This document shows, one piece after another, positions 1 to 9,163 of a DNA stretch of 64,000 bases (position 1 is the first letter of the stretch; each line of letters opens with the position of its first letter). Source of the DNA: Oryzomonas japonica. Its GTDB lineage: Bacteria; Desulfobacterota; Desulfuromonadia; Geobacterales; Pseudopelobacteraceae. The position numbers and the translations under genes are program-made. The stretch is from NCBI RefSeq assembly GCF_008802365.1, contig NZ_VZQZ01000002.1:1-64000 (forward strand), read 5' to 3'. The notes under the pieces were generated by a model. The model did no database searches and had not been told where the DNA came from. It worked only from the letters and a program-made list of their open reading frames with translations.

Positions 1-27
1 AATACTAAATCAAGCTGACATTGTCAA
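1..27 (-). promoter_or_regulatory. Second tandem promoter at the left edge, partial
   Basis: On the minus strand a perfect -35 hexamer TTGACA (22-27) is followed by a 17-nt spacer and TATT, where the window ends inside the -10. An A-tract lies just upstream (AAAAAACTTC before TTGACA), as in UP-element promoters of stable RNA operons. It fires leftward out of the window. Its target is not visible; a stable RNA operon or a highly expressed gene is an inference. Confidence 0.5.
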
Positions 28-103
28 GAAGTTTTTTCCAGCCAAACTTCTTTTTTCCGCCCCCAGCGACTCGGAAAAACTCTCCGCGTCAAATGGGACG
101 CTG

Positions 104-132
104 GTTATAACAACTATCTCCACCACCGTCAA
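104..132 (-). promoter_or_regulatory. First tandem promoter, near consensus
   Basis: The minus strand shows TTGACG (127-132), a 17-nt spacer, and TATAAC (104-109), with an A/T-rich stretch just upstream. It lies downstream of the paaK stop codon and about 105 bp upstream of the partial promoter at 1-27, so the two form a tandem pair reading out of the window. Confidence 0.55.
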
Positions 133-215
133 TACCTTTTTTTGTTCTTTTCTCTGCTTTTTTCGATAATCCCAAAAAATACGTTGTTAATCCGACAGTT
201 GAATCAACCATAAAA

Positions 216-1511
216 TCACTCGTATGTACGGTTGTCGAATATGCGACGCGTCTTCCGCTCCGAGCGCGGCAATGTACCCGCCGCCAACACCTCAACAGTG
301 CACGATACCAGCATGGTGTGCTTGATACCGGCCGCAACCGCCTTCACAACCCGCTCATCGGGCAGCGCGGCGCCGTTGTGTGCCCGCTCCACGCGCACCA
401 GCATGCTGTCCCGGCCGTCGGGACCGCGGTCGAACAGCACCTGGTATTCGCTGCCGATCCCCGGGACACGGTTCAGGGCCTCATCGATCTGGCCGGGGTA
501 GATATTGACCCCGCGGAAAATGGTGACGTCGTCGGAACGGCCGAGAATCCGGTCGTGGCGCGGCATGAAACACCCGCAAGGGCATTCCCCCGGCAAAAGT
601 CGGGTCAGGTCGCGGGAACGGTAACGCATCAGCGGCGCTCCCTCTTTGCACAGGGTGGTAAAGACCATCTCCCCGATCTCGCCGGGGGCGGCAGGTTCCA
701 GGGTCAACGGGTCGAGCACTTCGAGGATATAGTAGTCGGCCCAGTAATGGATGCCGCTGTTCTCCCGGCATGACAGGCCGGTGCCGGGGCCATAGACTTC
801 TGTAAGCCCGGTGACGTCGTAGATATCTTCAACGCCGAGGCAGTCGCGCATGGTGTCGAGCATGGCGCTGCTGGAACGCTCGGCGCCCAGAATGATCTTC
901 CTAAGGTTGAGCTTATCTTTCAACCCTTTTCGCTGAACTTCCTCCGCCAGCAGCAGCCCCATGGAGGCCGTGCAGCAAAACACCGTGGATTGCAGATCGA
1001 TCAGAAAGGCGGTTTGCAGTTCAAGGTTGCCGGGGCCCACCGGCACCGCCAGGGCGCCGAAACGTTCGCAGGCCTGCTGAAAACCGATGCCGGCGGTCCA
1101 GAGACCGTATCCCACCGCGATCTGCACCCGGTCCTGGCGCGTCAGGCCGGCCAGTTCGTAGCAACGGGCGAACATGGTCTGCCAGTCTTCCACATCCTTG
1201 CGGGTATAGCAGAGGACCTTTCGCTTGCCGGTGGTGCCGGACGAGGCGTGGATGCGCACCAGGTCGGCGAAGTCGGCCGCGCGCAGGGCAAAGGGATAGC
1301 CCGCAGCCAAGTCGTCCGCCGTGGTAAAGGGGAGGCGACGCAGGTCGTCCAGGCTTGTGATGTCGTCCGGCCCGATCCCGGCGGCCGAGAGGCGCTCATG
1401 GTAGAAGGCAGAATGTTCGAAGGCATGCCGCACCGTCCACTGCAGGCCGCGTAGCTGGTGGGCAGGGAGTTCTTCGATGGTGGTGATCTTCGGGGGAAAA
1501 TGATTCAACAT
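216..1511 (-). CDS. paaK: Phenylacetate--CoA ligase
   Basis: A 431-residue adenylate-forming enzyme, the usual length for the family. It activates phenylacetate, or a related aryl acid, with ATP and CoA to the aryl-acetyl-CoA in the cytoplasm. The ATP-binding motif HASSGTTGK lies near residues 88-96, GLTEVYGPG is the second core motif, and the C-terminal AMP-binding subdomain is intact. It starts 42 bp after iorB and runs in the same direction, so iorA-iorB-paaK is probably one transcript. In this setting IorAB makes the aryl-acetyl-CoA from arylpyruvates and the ligase works on free aryl acids, or in reverse to conserve energy as ATP. A second, more distant family member lies at 44766-46124 in the polysaccharide cluster. 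Confidence 0.9.
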   Translation of the reverse strand: MLNHFPPKITTIEELPAHQLRGLQWTVRHAFEHSAFYHERLSAAGIGPDDITSLDDLRRLPFTTADDLAAGYPFALRAADFADLVRIHASSGTTGKRKVLCYTRKDVEDWQTMFARCYELAGLTRQDRVQIAVGYGLWTAGIGFQQACERFGALAVPVGPGNLELQTAFLIDLQSTVFCCTASMGLLLAEEVQRKGLKDKLNLRKIILGAERSSSAMLDTMRDCLGVEDIYDVTGLTEVYGPGTGLSCRENSGIHYWADYYILEVLDPLTLEPAAPGEIGEMVFTTLCKEGAPLMRYRSRDLTRLLPGECPCGCFMPRHDRILGRSDDVTIFRGVNIYPGQIDEALNRVPGIGSEYQVLFDRGPDGRDSMLVRVERAHNGAALPDERVVKAVAAGIKHTMLVSCTVEVLAAGTLPRSERKTRRIFDNRTYE

Positions 1512-1553
1512 AGCAGGTATCAGCTCCGTGAATAATCAGTGACACACATGGTA

Positions 1554-2075
1554 TCAGGCTGCGCCGGCACCGGCGGCAAGGGCTGCCAGGGCCCCTTCCA
1601 GCACGGCGGGTTTGTCGTGCAATTTCCGCCGAAGGACATTAGCCAATTCATCCTTCGTACAAAAAAAACGGCCCATGGACAGGGCTCGACCGAGGACGAT
1701 CAGGTTGACCGCCTGGGGGTTACCCAGTTGCAGGGCCAGCGTGTCGGCATCGATGGTAACAACCCCGGCCCGGGGGAATGGCTCCACGGCATTGGCCGTT
1801 ATCCAGCCGTCCGGTTTCAGAAAGGAATTGTGAAGTTTCACATTCCCCGGTTTGAGGGCGATCAGGCCGTCGGCCTGGCCCGGACGCACCAAGGGGCTGG
1901 AGAATGCCCCGACCTTGAGGTGGGAGATGACGATGCCGCCCCGCTGGGCCATGCCGTGGGTCTCGGAGGTCAACACCGGTAACTCCTTGGCAATGGCGGT
2001 CTCCGCCAGGAGCCGGGTGATGAAGAGGATTCCCTGCCCCCCGACCCCGGAGATGATCAACTGTTGGGATATCAT
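1554..2075 (-). CDS. iorB: Indolepyruvate ferredoxin oxidoreductase, beta subunit
   Basis: A 173-residue gamma-type pyruvate:ferredoxin oxidoreductase subunit. The N-terminus has the signature GVGGQG (residues 10-15), followed by the ETHGMAQRGG motif typical of IorB and 2-ketoacid oxidoreductase gamma subunits. With IorA it oxidatively decarboxylates indolepyruvate and other arylpyruvates to aryl-acetyl-CoA, passing electrons to ferredoxin. Its start overlaps the end of iorA by 4 bp, which suggests translational coupling. Confidence 0.92.
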   Translation of the reverse strand: MISQQLIISGVGGQGILFITRLLAETAIAKELPVLTSETHGMAQRGGIVISHLKVGAFSSPLVRPGQADGLIALKPGNVKLHNSFLKPDGWITANAVEPFPRAGVVTIDADTLALQLGNPQAVNLIVLGRALSMGRFFCTKDELANVLRRKLHDKPAVLEGALAALAAGAGAA

Positions 2076-3883
2076 GGCTTCCCCCCTTCCTGACGGATCG
2101 CCTTCACCGGGCAGACATCGAGACAGACCCCGCAGCCGCTGCAGATCATGACATCCACCACCACCTTGCCGCTGGCCTCATCGTAGACCAGTGCCGGGCA
2201 CTCGAACTGGCTGGTGCAGTACCGGCATCCGGTGCATGCGGCATCCACAACCGCCTGGGGACGCTTGGCGTGCCGGACGCTCTTGTCCACCAGACAGGGG
2301 CTTTTGGCAATCACGACCGCCACCCCCTGGTCACGGGAAAAGGCCAGCGCCTCCTTGATCTGGGCGGTGAAGGCCGGTAGATCCAGCGGGTCGGCGCTAC
2401 GGCAGAATTTCACACCGCAACCGGCCACAATCGAGGCGATGTCCACCGCTTGACCTGCGGGGGTACCCTGGGAGGGGGTCGGCTGGTTGCCGGTCATGGC
2501 GGTGGTGCTGTTGTCCAGGATCACCAGGACAAAGCGGGCCCCCTGCACCACGGCGTCGATCAAGGGGGGGATACCGGCGTGAAAAAAGGTGGAGTCGCCG
2601 ATGGTGGCCACAATGTCGCGTGGTTGGCCGGTCACCCGGTAGGCCTGGTAGAATCCGGCAGCCTGGCCGATGGCGGCCCCCATGCACAGGACCGTGTCCA
2701 CGCCGCCCAGATTCACGCCCAGGGTATAACAGCCGATGTCGCTGGGGTAGATTCCCTTGGGCGCGGCCTTCTTGATGGCATAGAAGCTGGCCCGGTGCGG
2801 ACAGCCGGGGCAGAGGGTCGGGCGCTTGCCCGCCTCCGGAGCCGCTTCGGGCAGTTCCGGCAGCGGCCGACCGGCGAACCGGGCCAGAAGCCGCTCAATC
2901 GTCTCGGGGAGCAGTTCTCCCGCCTCGGGAACAAAACCGGAAAGCTTGCCCTGCACCCGCCGGTAGTCGCGAAGTTGCATCTCGATCACCCCGGCGGTTT
3001 CCTCCAGCACCAGCACCTCGTCATAGGCGGTGCGGATCTCCTCCACAAAGGCGCTGTGCAGCGGATAGGGCTGAACGACCTGGTAAAACGCAAAGGAATC
3101 CCAGAGGCCGGAAGCGCTCGCCACCTCTTGCGCGTGGGCGGCCGACACGCCCGAGGCGACCACGGCACGGCGGGTCCCAGGGGCGTGATTCAGGCAGCGG
3201 GGCGCGGTCGGCCCATAGGCGGCGATCCGTGACAAGGTCTGGTTGAGTTTGACGTGTAATTCATAACGGAATTTTGGGGTGGCGGCCCAGCGTTTGGGGT
3301 CTTTGCGGAAATCGGCTGTGCGTTGCAGATCCTGGACGGGACGGAGAAGGATGTCCTGACAGGCGTGACAGACCCTGGTGGTGGGGCGCAGCATCACCGG
3401 CACCCCGAACTCCTCGGACAGTTGGAAGGCCAGGCCGGCCATCTCCCGCGCCTCGGCCGGGGAAGAGGGGTCAAGAACCGGAATCTTGGCCTGCATGGCC
3501 ACCAGGCGGGAGTCCTGCTCGGTCTGGGAGGAATGGGGGCCGGGATCGTCGGCGCTGATCACCACGAAACCGCCCACCGTACCGAGATAGGCGGCGCTCA
3601 TCAACGGGTCGGAGGCGACGTTCAAACCCACCTGCTTCATGGCGGTGGCGGCGCGCAGCCCGCTCTGGCTGGCGGCATAGGCGATCTCGAAGGCCACCTT
3701 CTCGTTGACCGCCCATTCCACGTGCATGTTCGCCCCCTCGGCCTTGCGCCAGGCGTCGATGGCGGAAAGGATCTCGGAGGCGGGCGTCCCCGGGTAGGAA
3801 GCGGCCACCACGCAGCCGTTCTCCACCAGACCGCGGGCCATGGCCTCGTTTCCCTGCATCAATATCGGTTGTTGTTCCGGCAC
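2072..3883 (-). CDS. iorA: Indolepyruvate ferredoxin oxidoreductase, alpha subunit
   Basis: A 603-residue thiamine diphosphate enzyme and the catalytic half of IorAB. The N-terminal pyrimidine-binding domain has the SYPGTPASEI motif. The TPP-binding domain lies in the second half, after the LCPGCPHR segment, with GDSTFF and a downstream NSTTAMTGNQ stretch. Two ferredoxin-like cysteine clusters close the protein (CTGCRYC and CSGCGVCLDVCP), so it can hold two [4Fe-4S] clusters. The start is probably GTG, with a purine-rich AGAGGAGAGG just upstream. It is the first gene of iorA-iorB-paaK and serves amino-acid or aromatic-acid catabolism. Confidence 0.93.
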   Translation of the reverse strand: MPEQQPILMQGNEAMARGLVENGCVVAASYPGTPASEILSAIDAWRKAEGANMHVEWAVNEKVAFEIAYAASQSGLRAATAMKQVGLNVASDPLMSAAYLGTVGGFVVISADDPGPHSSQTEQDSRLVAMQAKIPVLDPSSPAEAREMAGLAFQLSEEFGVPVMLRPTTRVCHACQDILLRPVQDLQRTADFRKDPKRWAATPKFRYELHVKLNQTLSRIAAYGPTAPRCLNHAPGTRRAVVASGVSAAHAQEVASASGLWDSFAFYQVVQPYPLHSAFVEEIRTAYDEVLVLEETAGVIEMQLRDYRRVQGKLSGFVPEAGELLPETIERLLARFAGRPLPELPEAAPEAGKRPTLCPGCPHRASFYAIKKAAPKGIYPSDIGCYTLGVNLGGVDTVLCMGAAIGQAAGFYQAYRVTGQPRDIVATIGDSTFFHAGIPPLIDAVVQGARFVLVILDNSTTAMTGNQPTPSQGTPAGQAVDIASIVAGCGVKFCRSADPLDLPAFTAQIKEALAFSRDQGVAVVIAKSPCLVDKSVRHAKRPQAVVDAACTGCRYCTSQFECPALVYDEASGKVVVDVMICSGCGVCLDVCPVKAIRQEGGKP

Positions 3884-3917
3884 ATGCCTCTCCTCTATCC
3901 ATAACGTGCAAAGCGCT

Positions 3918-3947
3918 TATTCTCGTAACGTGAGACGGCTTTGTCAA
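3918..3947 (-). promoter_or_regulatory. Candidate promoter of iorA-iorB-paaK
   Basis: The minus strand has a perfect TTGACA (3942-3947), about 17-18 nt, then a weak GAGAAT/AGAATA -10, some 30 bp upstream of the iorA ribosome-binding site. The -35 is convincing and the -10 is poor. Confidence 0.4.
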
Positions 3948-3964
3948 TACAAAACCGGCGAGGG

Positions 3965-3999
3965 CAAAAGCAAACGGCGACCTTTGGGGGCCGCCGTTT
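3965..3999 (-). terminator. Terminator-like hairpin after pyk
   Basis: The two arms AAACGGCGgCC and GGtCGCCGTTT (3972-3999) pair around a CCCAAA loop and are followed on the minus strand by GCTTTTG. It lies between the pyk stop codon and the iorA promoter and would separate the two units. The T-run is short, so termination may be partial. Confidence 0.55.
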
Positions 4000-4035
4000 C
4001 GATTTACACTCTGTATGCTTATGTACACGTTAATG

Positions 4036-5484
4036 TCAGTAAATCTCGAAGAATTCACCGGTTCCCAGCTTATGCACCTTCATCAGATTGGTGGAACCGC
4101 GCGCCTCCACCGGCAGCCCCATGATGATGACGATAATGTCCCCCTTGCGGTAACCGGCCGCCAGCATGTTGCGTTCAACCGCCATGATCTGCTGGTGCAT
4201 GTCCGCCATACTGCCGATGCCGGTGGCGCTCACCCCCCAGTAGATGGAGAGCCGCCGTTGAATCTCCGGCGATGCGGTATAGGCGATGATCGGGATATGG
4301 GGGCGAAAATGGGAGATGAGCGCCGCCGTGCTGCCCGATTGGGTGAAGACGGCGATGGTCTTGGCCCCCAGGCTGGTGGCCGCCCGGCATGCCGATTCGG
4401 CGACCGCCTGGGCAATGCTGGGCGTTGACAGGCTTTTATCCACGGTACTCCAAAAATCGGCGTTCTCCACATCCTGAGCGATGCGGACCATGGTCTCCAC
4501 CGCCTCGATTGGGTAATCGCCGGAGGCGGTTTCGGCGGAAAGCATGATCGCATCGGTGCCGTCCACAATGGCGTTCGCCACATCGGACGTTTCAGCCCTC
4601 GTCGGCCGCGGATTGCGGATCATGGAGTCCAGCATCTGGGTGGCGGTGATAACCGGTTTGCCTGCCTCATTGCAGGCCTGAATGATCTTTTTCTGGAAGA
4701 CCGGCACCTTCTCGGCCTCGATCTCCACCCCCAGGTCGCCGCGGGCCACCATGACGGCATCCGTCGCCTGGAGGATCTTCTTGAAATTCTGCAGCGCCTC
4801 GGGCTTTTCGATCTTGGCCACGACCGGCGTGTTTTTCCCCTTCAGGTAGATGATCCGCTTGATCTGCTCCACATCCTCGGCGGTCCGCACGAACGAGAGC
4901 GCCACGAAATCCACCTCGGCATCCAGGGCAAAGTCCAGGTCGGCCAGGTCTTTCTCGGTCAGGGAGGGGGCCGATACATTCACGCCCGGCAGGTTGATCC
5001 CCTTGTTGTTCTTCAGCACGCCGCCGGTTACCACCGTACAGCGGACCCGCTCCCCGTCGATGGCAACGACCTTCAACTCCATCAGGCCATCGTCCAGAAG
5101 AATACGCGATCCCGGATGCACATCCGTGGGGAGGGAACGGTAGATCGTGGGAATAAGGCCGTCGCGGCCAAGGATGTCCTCGGTGGTGATGACCACCTCC
5201 TGCCCCTTGGTCAGGGTCATGGCATCGTTCGCCATCTTGCCGGTCCTGATCTTGGGCCCTTGCAGGTCGGCAAGGATGCCGATCTGGCGCCCCGCCTTTT
5301 CGGAGGCCTGCCTGATGGTATGGATCAGTTCCAGTTTCTGGGCGTTGTCGCCGTGGGAAAAATTGAGACGAAAAATATCCACTCCGGCCGATATGAGCCG
5401 GGCCACCATGTCGGGCGACGAACTGGCCGGGCCGAGGGTGGCTACGATCTTGGTTTTGTGTACTGCGACTGCGGTTCTTGGCAT
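4036..5484 (-). CDS. pyk: Pyruvate kinase
   Basis: A 482-residue pyruvate kinase, normal length. It transfers phosphate from phosphoenolpyruvate to ADP at the end of glycolysis. Visible motifs are the N-terminal KTKIVATLGPASS, NFSHGD, the K+/Mg2+ region VVAKIEKPEA, MVARGDLGVEI, and the signature TATQMLDSM with the downstream ETASGDYP. The C-terminal allosteric domain is complete. The start is ATG with GGAG 5 nt upstream. It appears to be monocistronic, with aconitase upstream and a terminator-like hairpin downstream. Confidence 0.95.
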   Translation of the reverse strand: MPRTAVAVHKTKIVATLGPASSSPDMVARLISAGVDIFRLNFSHGDNAQKLELIHTIRQASEKAGRQIGILADLQGPKIRTGKMANDAMTLTKGQEVVITTEDILGRDGLIPTIYRSLPTDVHPGSRILLDDGLMELKVVAIDGERVRCTVVTGGVLKNNKGINLPGVNVSAPSLTEKDLADLDFALDAEVDFVALSFVRTAEDVEQIKRIIYLKGKNTPVVAKIEKPEALQNFKKILQATDAVMVARGDLGVEIEAEKVPVFQKKIIQACNEAGKPVITATQMLDSMIRNPRPTRAETSDVANAIVDGTDAIMLSAETASGDYPIEAVETMVRIAQDVENADFWSTVDKSLSTPSIAQAVAESACRAATSLGAKTIAVFTQSGSTAALISHFRPHIPIIAYTASPEIQRRLSIYWGVSATGIGSMADMHQQIMAVERNMLAAGYRKGDIIVIIMGLPVEARGSTNLMKVHKLGTGEFFEIY

Positions 5485-5533
5485 TCATGCTCCTTCTGTG
5501 GAACGCCCTGTTCCGGGCGCTGTAATATATCAG

Positions 5534-7471
5534 TTACTTATGGTTGCTCTGTCGCACGTAATTCAATGTCCCCCCGGCCAGCAACTCCCTGCGCTGGCGC
5601 TCGGAGATATTCAACTGCATCATGACCTGTTTGTCCCCCACTTGTACCGGCACCTCCTCGGCGCCGCTCTCCACCAGACGCCGCAGGTCCGAGAAGGAGA
5701 CCCGGTCCCCCTGGTTGAACAGATCGTAATCGGCCGGGTTCTTGAAGGTCAGCGGCAGGATGCCGAAGTTGACCAGGTTGGCCTTGTGGATGCGGGCAAA
5801 GCTCTTGGCCAGCTTGGCGCGGATTCCCAGGTAACGGGGTGCAAGGGCCGCGTGCTCACGGGATGACCCCTGGCCGTAGTTCTCGCCCCCCACGACCACT
5901 CCGTTGCCGGCCGCCTTGGCCCGGGCCGGAAATTCCGGGTCAACCTGTTCGAAGACATGCTCGGCGATGGCCGGGATGTTGCTGCGCAGCGGCAACACCT
6001 TGTTGCCGGCCGGCATGATGTGGTCGGTACTGACATTATCCTCTAATTTAATGACCACCTCTGCCTGCAACGTATCCGGCAGCGCCTCGAATTCCGGGAA
6101 CGGCACGATGTTGGGGCCGGTCTTGATCTCGACGGAGGCGGTATCCTCCAGGGGAAAGATAATGCCGGAATCGTCCAGCAGATATGTGGAGGGGTTCTGC
6201 ACCGCCGGATAGGCCTTGATGGTCCCCAGCTGGCGCGGATCGGTGATCACGCCGTAAATGCCGGCGGCAGCGGCGGTCTCCGGGGAGCAGAGATAGACCT
6301 TGTCCCCTTTGGTGCCGCTCCTGCCCGGGAAGTTACGGGGGAAGGTGCGCAGTGAAACCTGGTCGGTGCCCGGCGCCTGCCCCATGCCGATGCAGCCCAG
6401 ACAGCCGGACTGGTGAATGCTCGCCCCGGCCATCAACAACGTCACCACCCCGCCCTGGTCGGCCACGTTTTCCAAAACCTGGCGGCTGCCCGGGTTGATG
6501 TGGAACGACACCTGAGGCGCAATGCGCTGTCCTTCCAGGATGCGGCAGACGGTCATCAGGTCGCGGAACGAGGAGTTGACCGAACTCCCCACCAGCACTT
6601 GGTCGACCTTGACTCCTTCCACCTCCCGTACCGTCACGACGTTGTCCGGCGACGACGGGCAGGCGATGAGCGGTTCCAGTGTCGACAGGTCGATCTCGTC
6701 GTACTCGTCGTAGGTCGCTCCCTCGTCTGCGGCCAGGGGTTGCCAGCAATCGCCCCTTCCCTGGGAGACCAGAAACTCCCGGGTCCGCTCGTCCGAGGGG
6801 AAGATCGAGGAGGTGGCGCCCAATTCAGCCCCCATGTTGCCGATGGTGGCGCGATCGGTGGCCGAAAGCGTGGCCACGCCCGGACCGTAGTATTCGATGA
6901 CCTTGCCCACCCCGCCCTTGACCGTGTGGCGGCGCAGCATCTCCAGGATGACATCCTTGCCCGAAACCCAGTCGGGCAGGCGCCCCACCAGCTTGACCCC
7001 CATCACTTTGGGACAGGGGAGGTAAAAGGGGTGGCCGGCCATGGCCAGGGCTACGTCCAGTCCGCCGGCCCCTATGGCCAGCACCGATATGCCGGCAGCC
7101 GTGGGGGAGTGGGAATCGGCCCCCAGGAGCGTGATGCCCGGCACACCGAAGCGCTCAAGATGCACCTGATGAGAAACACCGTTGCCCGGCTTGGACAGGT
7201 GCACGCCGTACTTCATGGCGGCGCTGGTCAGAAAGGCGTGGTCGTCGGCGTTTTTATAGTCGGTTTGCAGCAGGTTGTGATCGATATACTGGGCCGCCAG
7301 CCCGACTTTAACCCGAGGCAGCCCCATGGCGATGAACTCCAGCATGGCCATGGTGCCGGTGGCATCCTGCAACAGCGTGTGGTCGATACGGATGGCAATC
7401 TCCCGGCCGGGGACCAGTTCCCCCTCCACCAGATGATGTTCGAGTATTTTGGTTGCAAGGTTCTGTGCCAT
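5534..7471 (-). CDS. Aconitate hydratase, short (putative) type
   Basis: A 645-residue aconitase of the shorter class with the LeuC-like and LeuD-like parts in one chain, the type common in Geobacter relatives, against about 890 residues for AcnA. It isomerises citrate and isocitrate in the TCA cycle. Fe-S cluster ligands appear in HQSGCLGCIGMG, and the swivel domain carries the substrate-binding ENYGQGSSREHAAL segment. An upstream in-frame ATGATG overlaps the strong AAGGAAGGGG ribosome-binding site, so I start at the ATG nine bases further in (7471) instead of 7480. Downstream on the map is pyk; upstream is an extended -10 promoter, then lpd. Confidence 0.9.
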   Translation of the reverse strand: MAQNLATKILEHHLVEGELVPGREIAIRIDHTLLQDATGTMAMLEFIAMGLPRVKVGLAAQYIDHNLLQTDYKNADDHAFLTSAAMKYGVHLSKPGNGVSHQVHLERFGVPGITLLGADSHSPTAAGISVLAIGAGGLDVALAMAGHPFYLPCPKVMGVKLVGRLPDWVSGKDVILEMLRRHTVKGGVGKVIEYYGPGVATLSATDRATIGNMGAELGATSSIFPSDERTREFLVSQGRGDCWQPLAADEGATYDEYDEIDLSTLEPLIACPSSPDNVVTVREVEGVKVDQVLVGSSVNSSFRDLMTVCRILEGQRIAPQVSFHINPGSRQVLENVADQGGVVTLLMAGASIHQSGCLGCIGMGQAPGTDQVSLRTFPRNFPGRSGTKGDKVYLCSPETAAAAGIYGVITDPRQLGTIKAYPAVQNPSTYLLDDSGIIFPLEDTASVEIKTGPNIVPFPEFEALPDTLQAEVVIKLEDNVSTDHIMPAGNKVLPLRSNIPAIAEHVFEQVDPEFPARAKAAGNGVVVGGENYGQGSSREHAALAPRYLGIRAKLAKSFARIHKANLVNFGILPLTFKNPADYDLFNQGDRVSFSDLRRLVESGAEEVPVQVGDKQVMMQLNISERQRRELLAGGTLNYVRQSNHK

Positions 7472-7509
7472 TGTCATCATCCCCTTCCTTGGTAATCCAT
7501 ACTGTAATT

Positions 7510-7518
7510 AGTATATCA
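7510..7518 (-). promoter_or_regulatory. Extended -10 promoter of aconitase gene
   Basis: The minus strand reads TGATATACT, an extended -10 (TGN-TATACT), about 40 nt upstream of the aconitase start. No good -35 is present, which extended -10 promoters can tolerate. Confidence 0.45.
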
Positions 7519-7555
7519 AATAACTCCATATTCTTAGCGGGCTATTGAAAAAATC

Positions 7556-7676
7556 AGGTTGTTCAAAAATAGTCAGATCGTCGCACCCGCAGAATGCCCT
7601 GAGGAGGCGTAGCAGCGCTACGTCGCACGAAAGGGTGTTCGAGGACGACGGCGAGATGGCTGTTTTTCAACAACCT
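7556..7676. repeat. 121-bp intergenic repeat, copy 1
   Basis: It is bounded by inverted ends, AGGTTGTTcAAAAA at one side and TTTTTCAACAACCT at the other, with an internal palindrome around AGCGCT. It matches the copy at 9164-9284 over the full 121 bp with four substitutions by eye. It begins 1 nt beyond the lpd stop codon. It has no coding potential and no transposase nearby, so it is best described as a dispersed, MITE-like or REP-like hairpin element that may also act as a 3' end. Confidence 0.85.
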
Positions 7677-7677
7677 C

Positions 7678-9138
7678 TCAGGCGTGAATCGCCTCCTTGT
7701 GCACATCCAGGGCCGCCTCCCGCACCGCTTCGGGCAGGGTCGGGTGGGCATGGCAGATCAGGGCGATATCACGGGCCGTGCCGCCGAAACTCATGATGGC
7801 GACCGCCTCGGCAATCAGGTCCGAAGCCCGCGGTCCGACGATGTGCACCCCCAGAACCCGGTCCGTATCCTGATGGGCCAGGATCTTGACGAACCCCTCC
7901 GTTTCATCCATGCAGCGCGCCCGGCCTAGGGCCGCAAAATTGAAGCGGCCGGTCCGGTAAGGGGTGCCGGCTTCCTTGAGTTGCTCCTCGGTCTGCCCCA
8001 CCGTAGCGCCTTCCGGCCAGGTATAGACCACGCCGGGGATATATTCGTACTCCACCACCGCAACCTTGCCCGCCATGCGTTCCACGCAGGCCACTCCCTC
8101 TTCCGAGGCCTTGTGGGCCAGCATCGGGCCGGGGACCAGGTCCCCTATGGCGTAGATGCCCGGCACGGAGGTCTGGTAATCCGCATCCACCGCCACCCTC
8201 CCCTTCTCGTCCAGCCGCACCCCCACCTCTTCCAGGTTGAGTCCGGCCGTCAGCGGGCGGCGCCCCACGGCCACCAGCAGGCGGTCGCAATCGATCTCCT
8301 CGCTGCCGGTACCGGCGTTGTACTGGACAATGGCCTTGCTGCCGATGCGGCGCACCCCGGTGATGCGCGTCCCCAACTTGAACTGGATGCCCTGTTTGCG
8401 CAGGGAGCGGAAGAGGGTGTCTCCCGCCTGGCGGTCCATGACCGGCACGATCTGGGGCATCATCTCTATCACTGTCACCTGGGCCCCCAGGCGGCGCCAG
8501 ACCGACCCGAGCTCCAGGCCGATAAAGCTGCCCCCGGCAACCACCAGGTGTTGGGGAAGCTCGTCGAAGCAGAGCGCCTCGCGGGCGCTGACCACCACCT
8601 GCCCGTCAAAAGGGATGCCGGGGAGCGTGGCAGCCTCGCTGCCGGTCGCCAGCAGTACCCGCGGAGCCTGGAGCTTCATGCTCGTTGCGGCGTCCGGCAG
8701 CAGACTCTGCTGACCGGCGGGCGTCGTTGCCTCCGCGAGCGCCACTTCGACCTCGTGATGACCAAGGGCGTTGCGCCCCACAAGCCTTCCTGCGCCGCGA
8801 ACCCACTCGATCTCGTTCTTCTTGAAGAGGTAGGCGATACCGTCGGTATTCTTTTTGACCACGTCGTCCTTACGGCGCATCATGGCTTCCAGGTTGAGTT
8901 GGGGCGGGGCGATGTCGATGCCGTGCACAGGAAAGCGATCCCGCGCCACGGCAAAAAATTCGCTGGAATCCAGCAGAGCCTTGCTGGGGATGCACCCCTC
9001 GTTCAGGCAGACGCCACCTAGGGCATCGCGTTTTTCAACAACGGCGACCTTCATCCCCAGTTGCGTGGCGCGGATGGCGGCCACATAACCGCCCGGTCCG
9101 GCGCCGATGACGATAAGATCGAATATGTGCTCGGACAT
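7678..9138 (-). CDS. lpdA: Dihydrolipoyl dehydrogenase (E3)
   Basis: A 486-residue flavoprotein. It reoxidises dihydrolipoyl groups of 2-oxoacid dehydrogenase complexes or of GcvH, with NAD+ as acceptor. The FAD motif GAGPGG is at residues 12-17, the redox disulfide GGVCLNEGC gives Cys44 and Cys49, and the C-terminal active-site HAHPTLPEA is present. I start at the ATG behind a clean GGAGG at 9138; the longer frame to 9174 would put its start upstream of that ribosome-binding site. It sits between two copies of the 121-bp repeat, downstream of the E2 gene, and most likely serves the same 2-oxoglutarate dehydrogenase complex. A stretch near residues 150-165 is longer than in common E3 enzymes. 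Confidence 0.93.
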   Translation of the reverse strand: MSEHIFDLIVIGAGPGGYVAAIRATQLGMKVAVVEKRDALGGVCLNEGCIPSKALLDSSEFFAVARDRFPVHGIDIAPPQLNLEAMMRRKDDVVKKNTDGIAYLFKKNEIEWVRGAGRLVGRNALGHHEVEVALAEATTPAGQQSLLPDAATSMKLQAPRVLLATGSEAATLPGIPFDGQVVVSAREALCFDELPQHLVVAGGSFIGLELGSVWRRLGAQVTVIEMMPQIVPVMDRQAGDTLFRSLRKQGIQFKLGTRITGVRRIGSKAIVQYNAGTGSEEIDCDRLLVAVGRRPLTAGLNLEEVGVRLDEKGRVAVDADYQTSVPGIYAIGDLVPGPMLAHKASEEGVACVERMAGKVAVVEYEYIPGVVYTWPEGATVGQTEEQLKEAGTPYRTGRFNFAALGRARCMDETEGFVKILAHQDTDRVLGVHIVGPRASDLIAEAVAIMSFGGTARDIALICHAHPTLPEAVREAALDVHKEAIHA

Positions 9139-9163
9139 GACTGAATCCTCCATATCTATAAAT

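Noticed and set aside
4015-4428. Plus-strand gene opposite the 3' end of pyk
   Set aside because: It overlaps the conserved end of pyk, has no ribosome-binding site and no recognisable domain.
6413-7495. Long plus-strand open frame opposite aconitase
   Set aside because: It is antisense to a clear aconitase. Its His/Gly/Arg-rich translation has no domain and reflects codon bias in a GC-rich gene. The same applies to long opposite frames over iorA, lpdA, accC and the ABC transporter gene.
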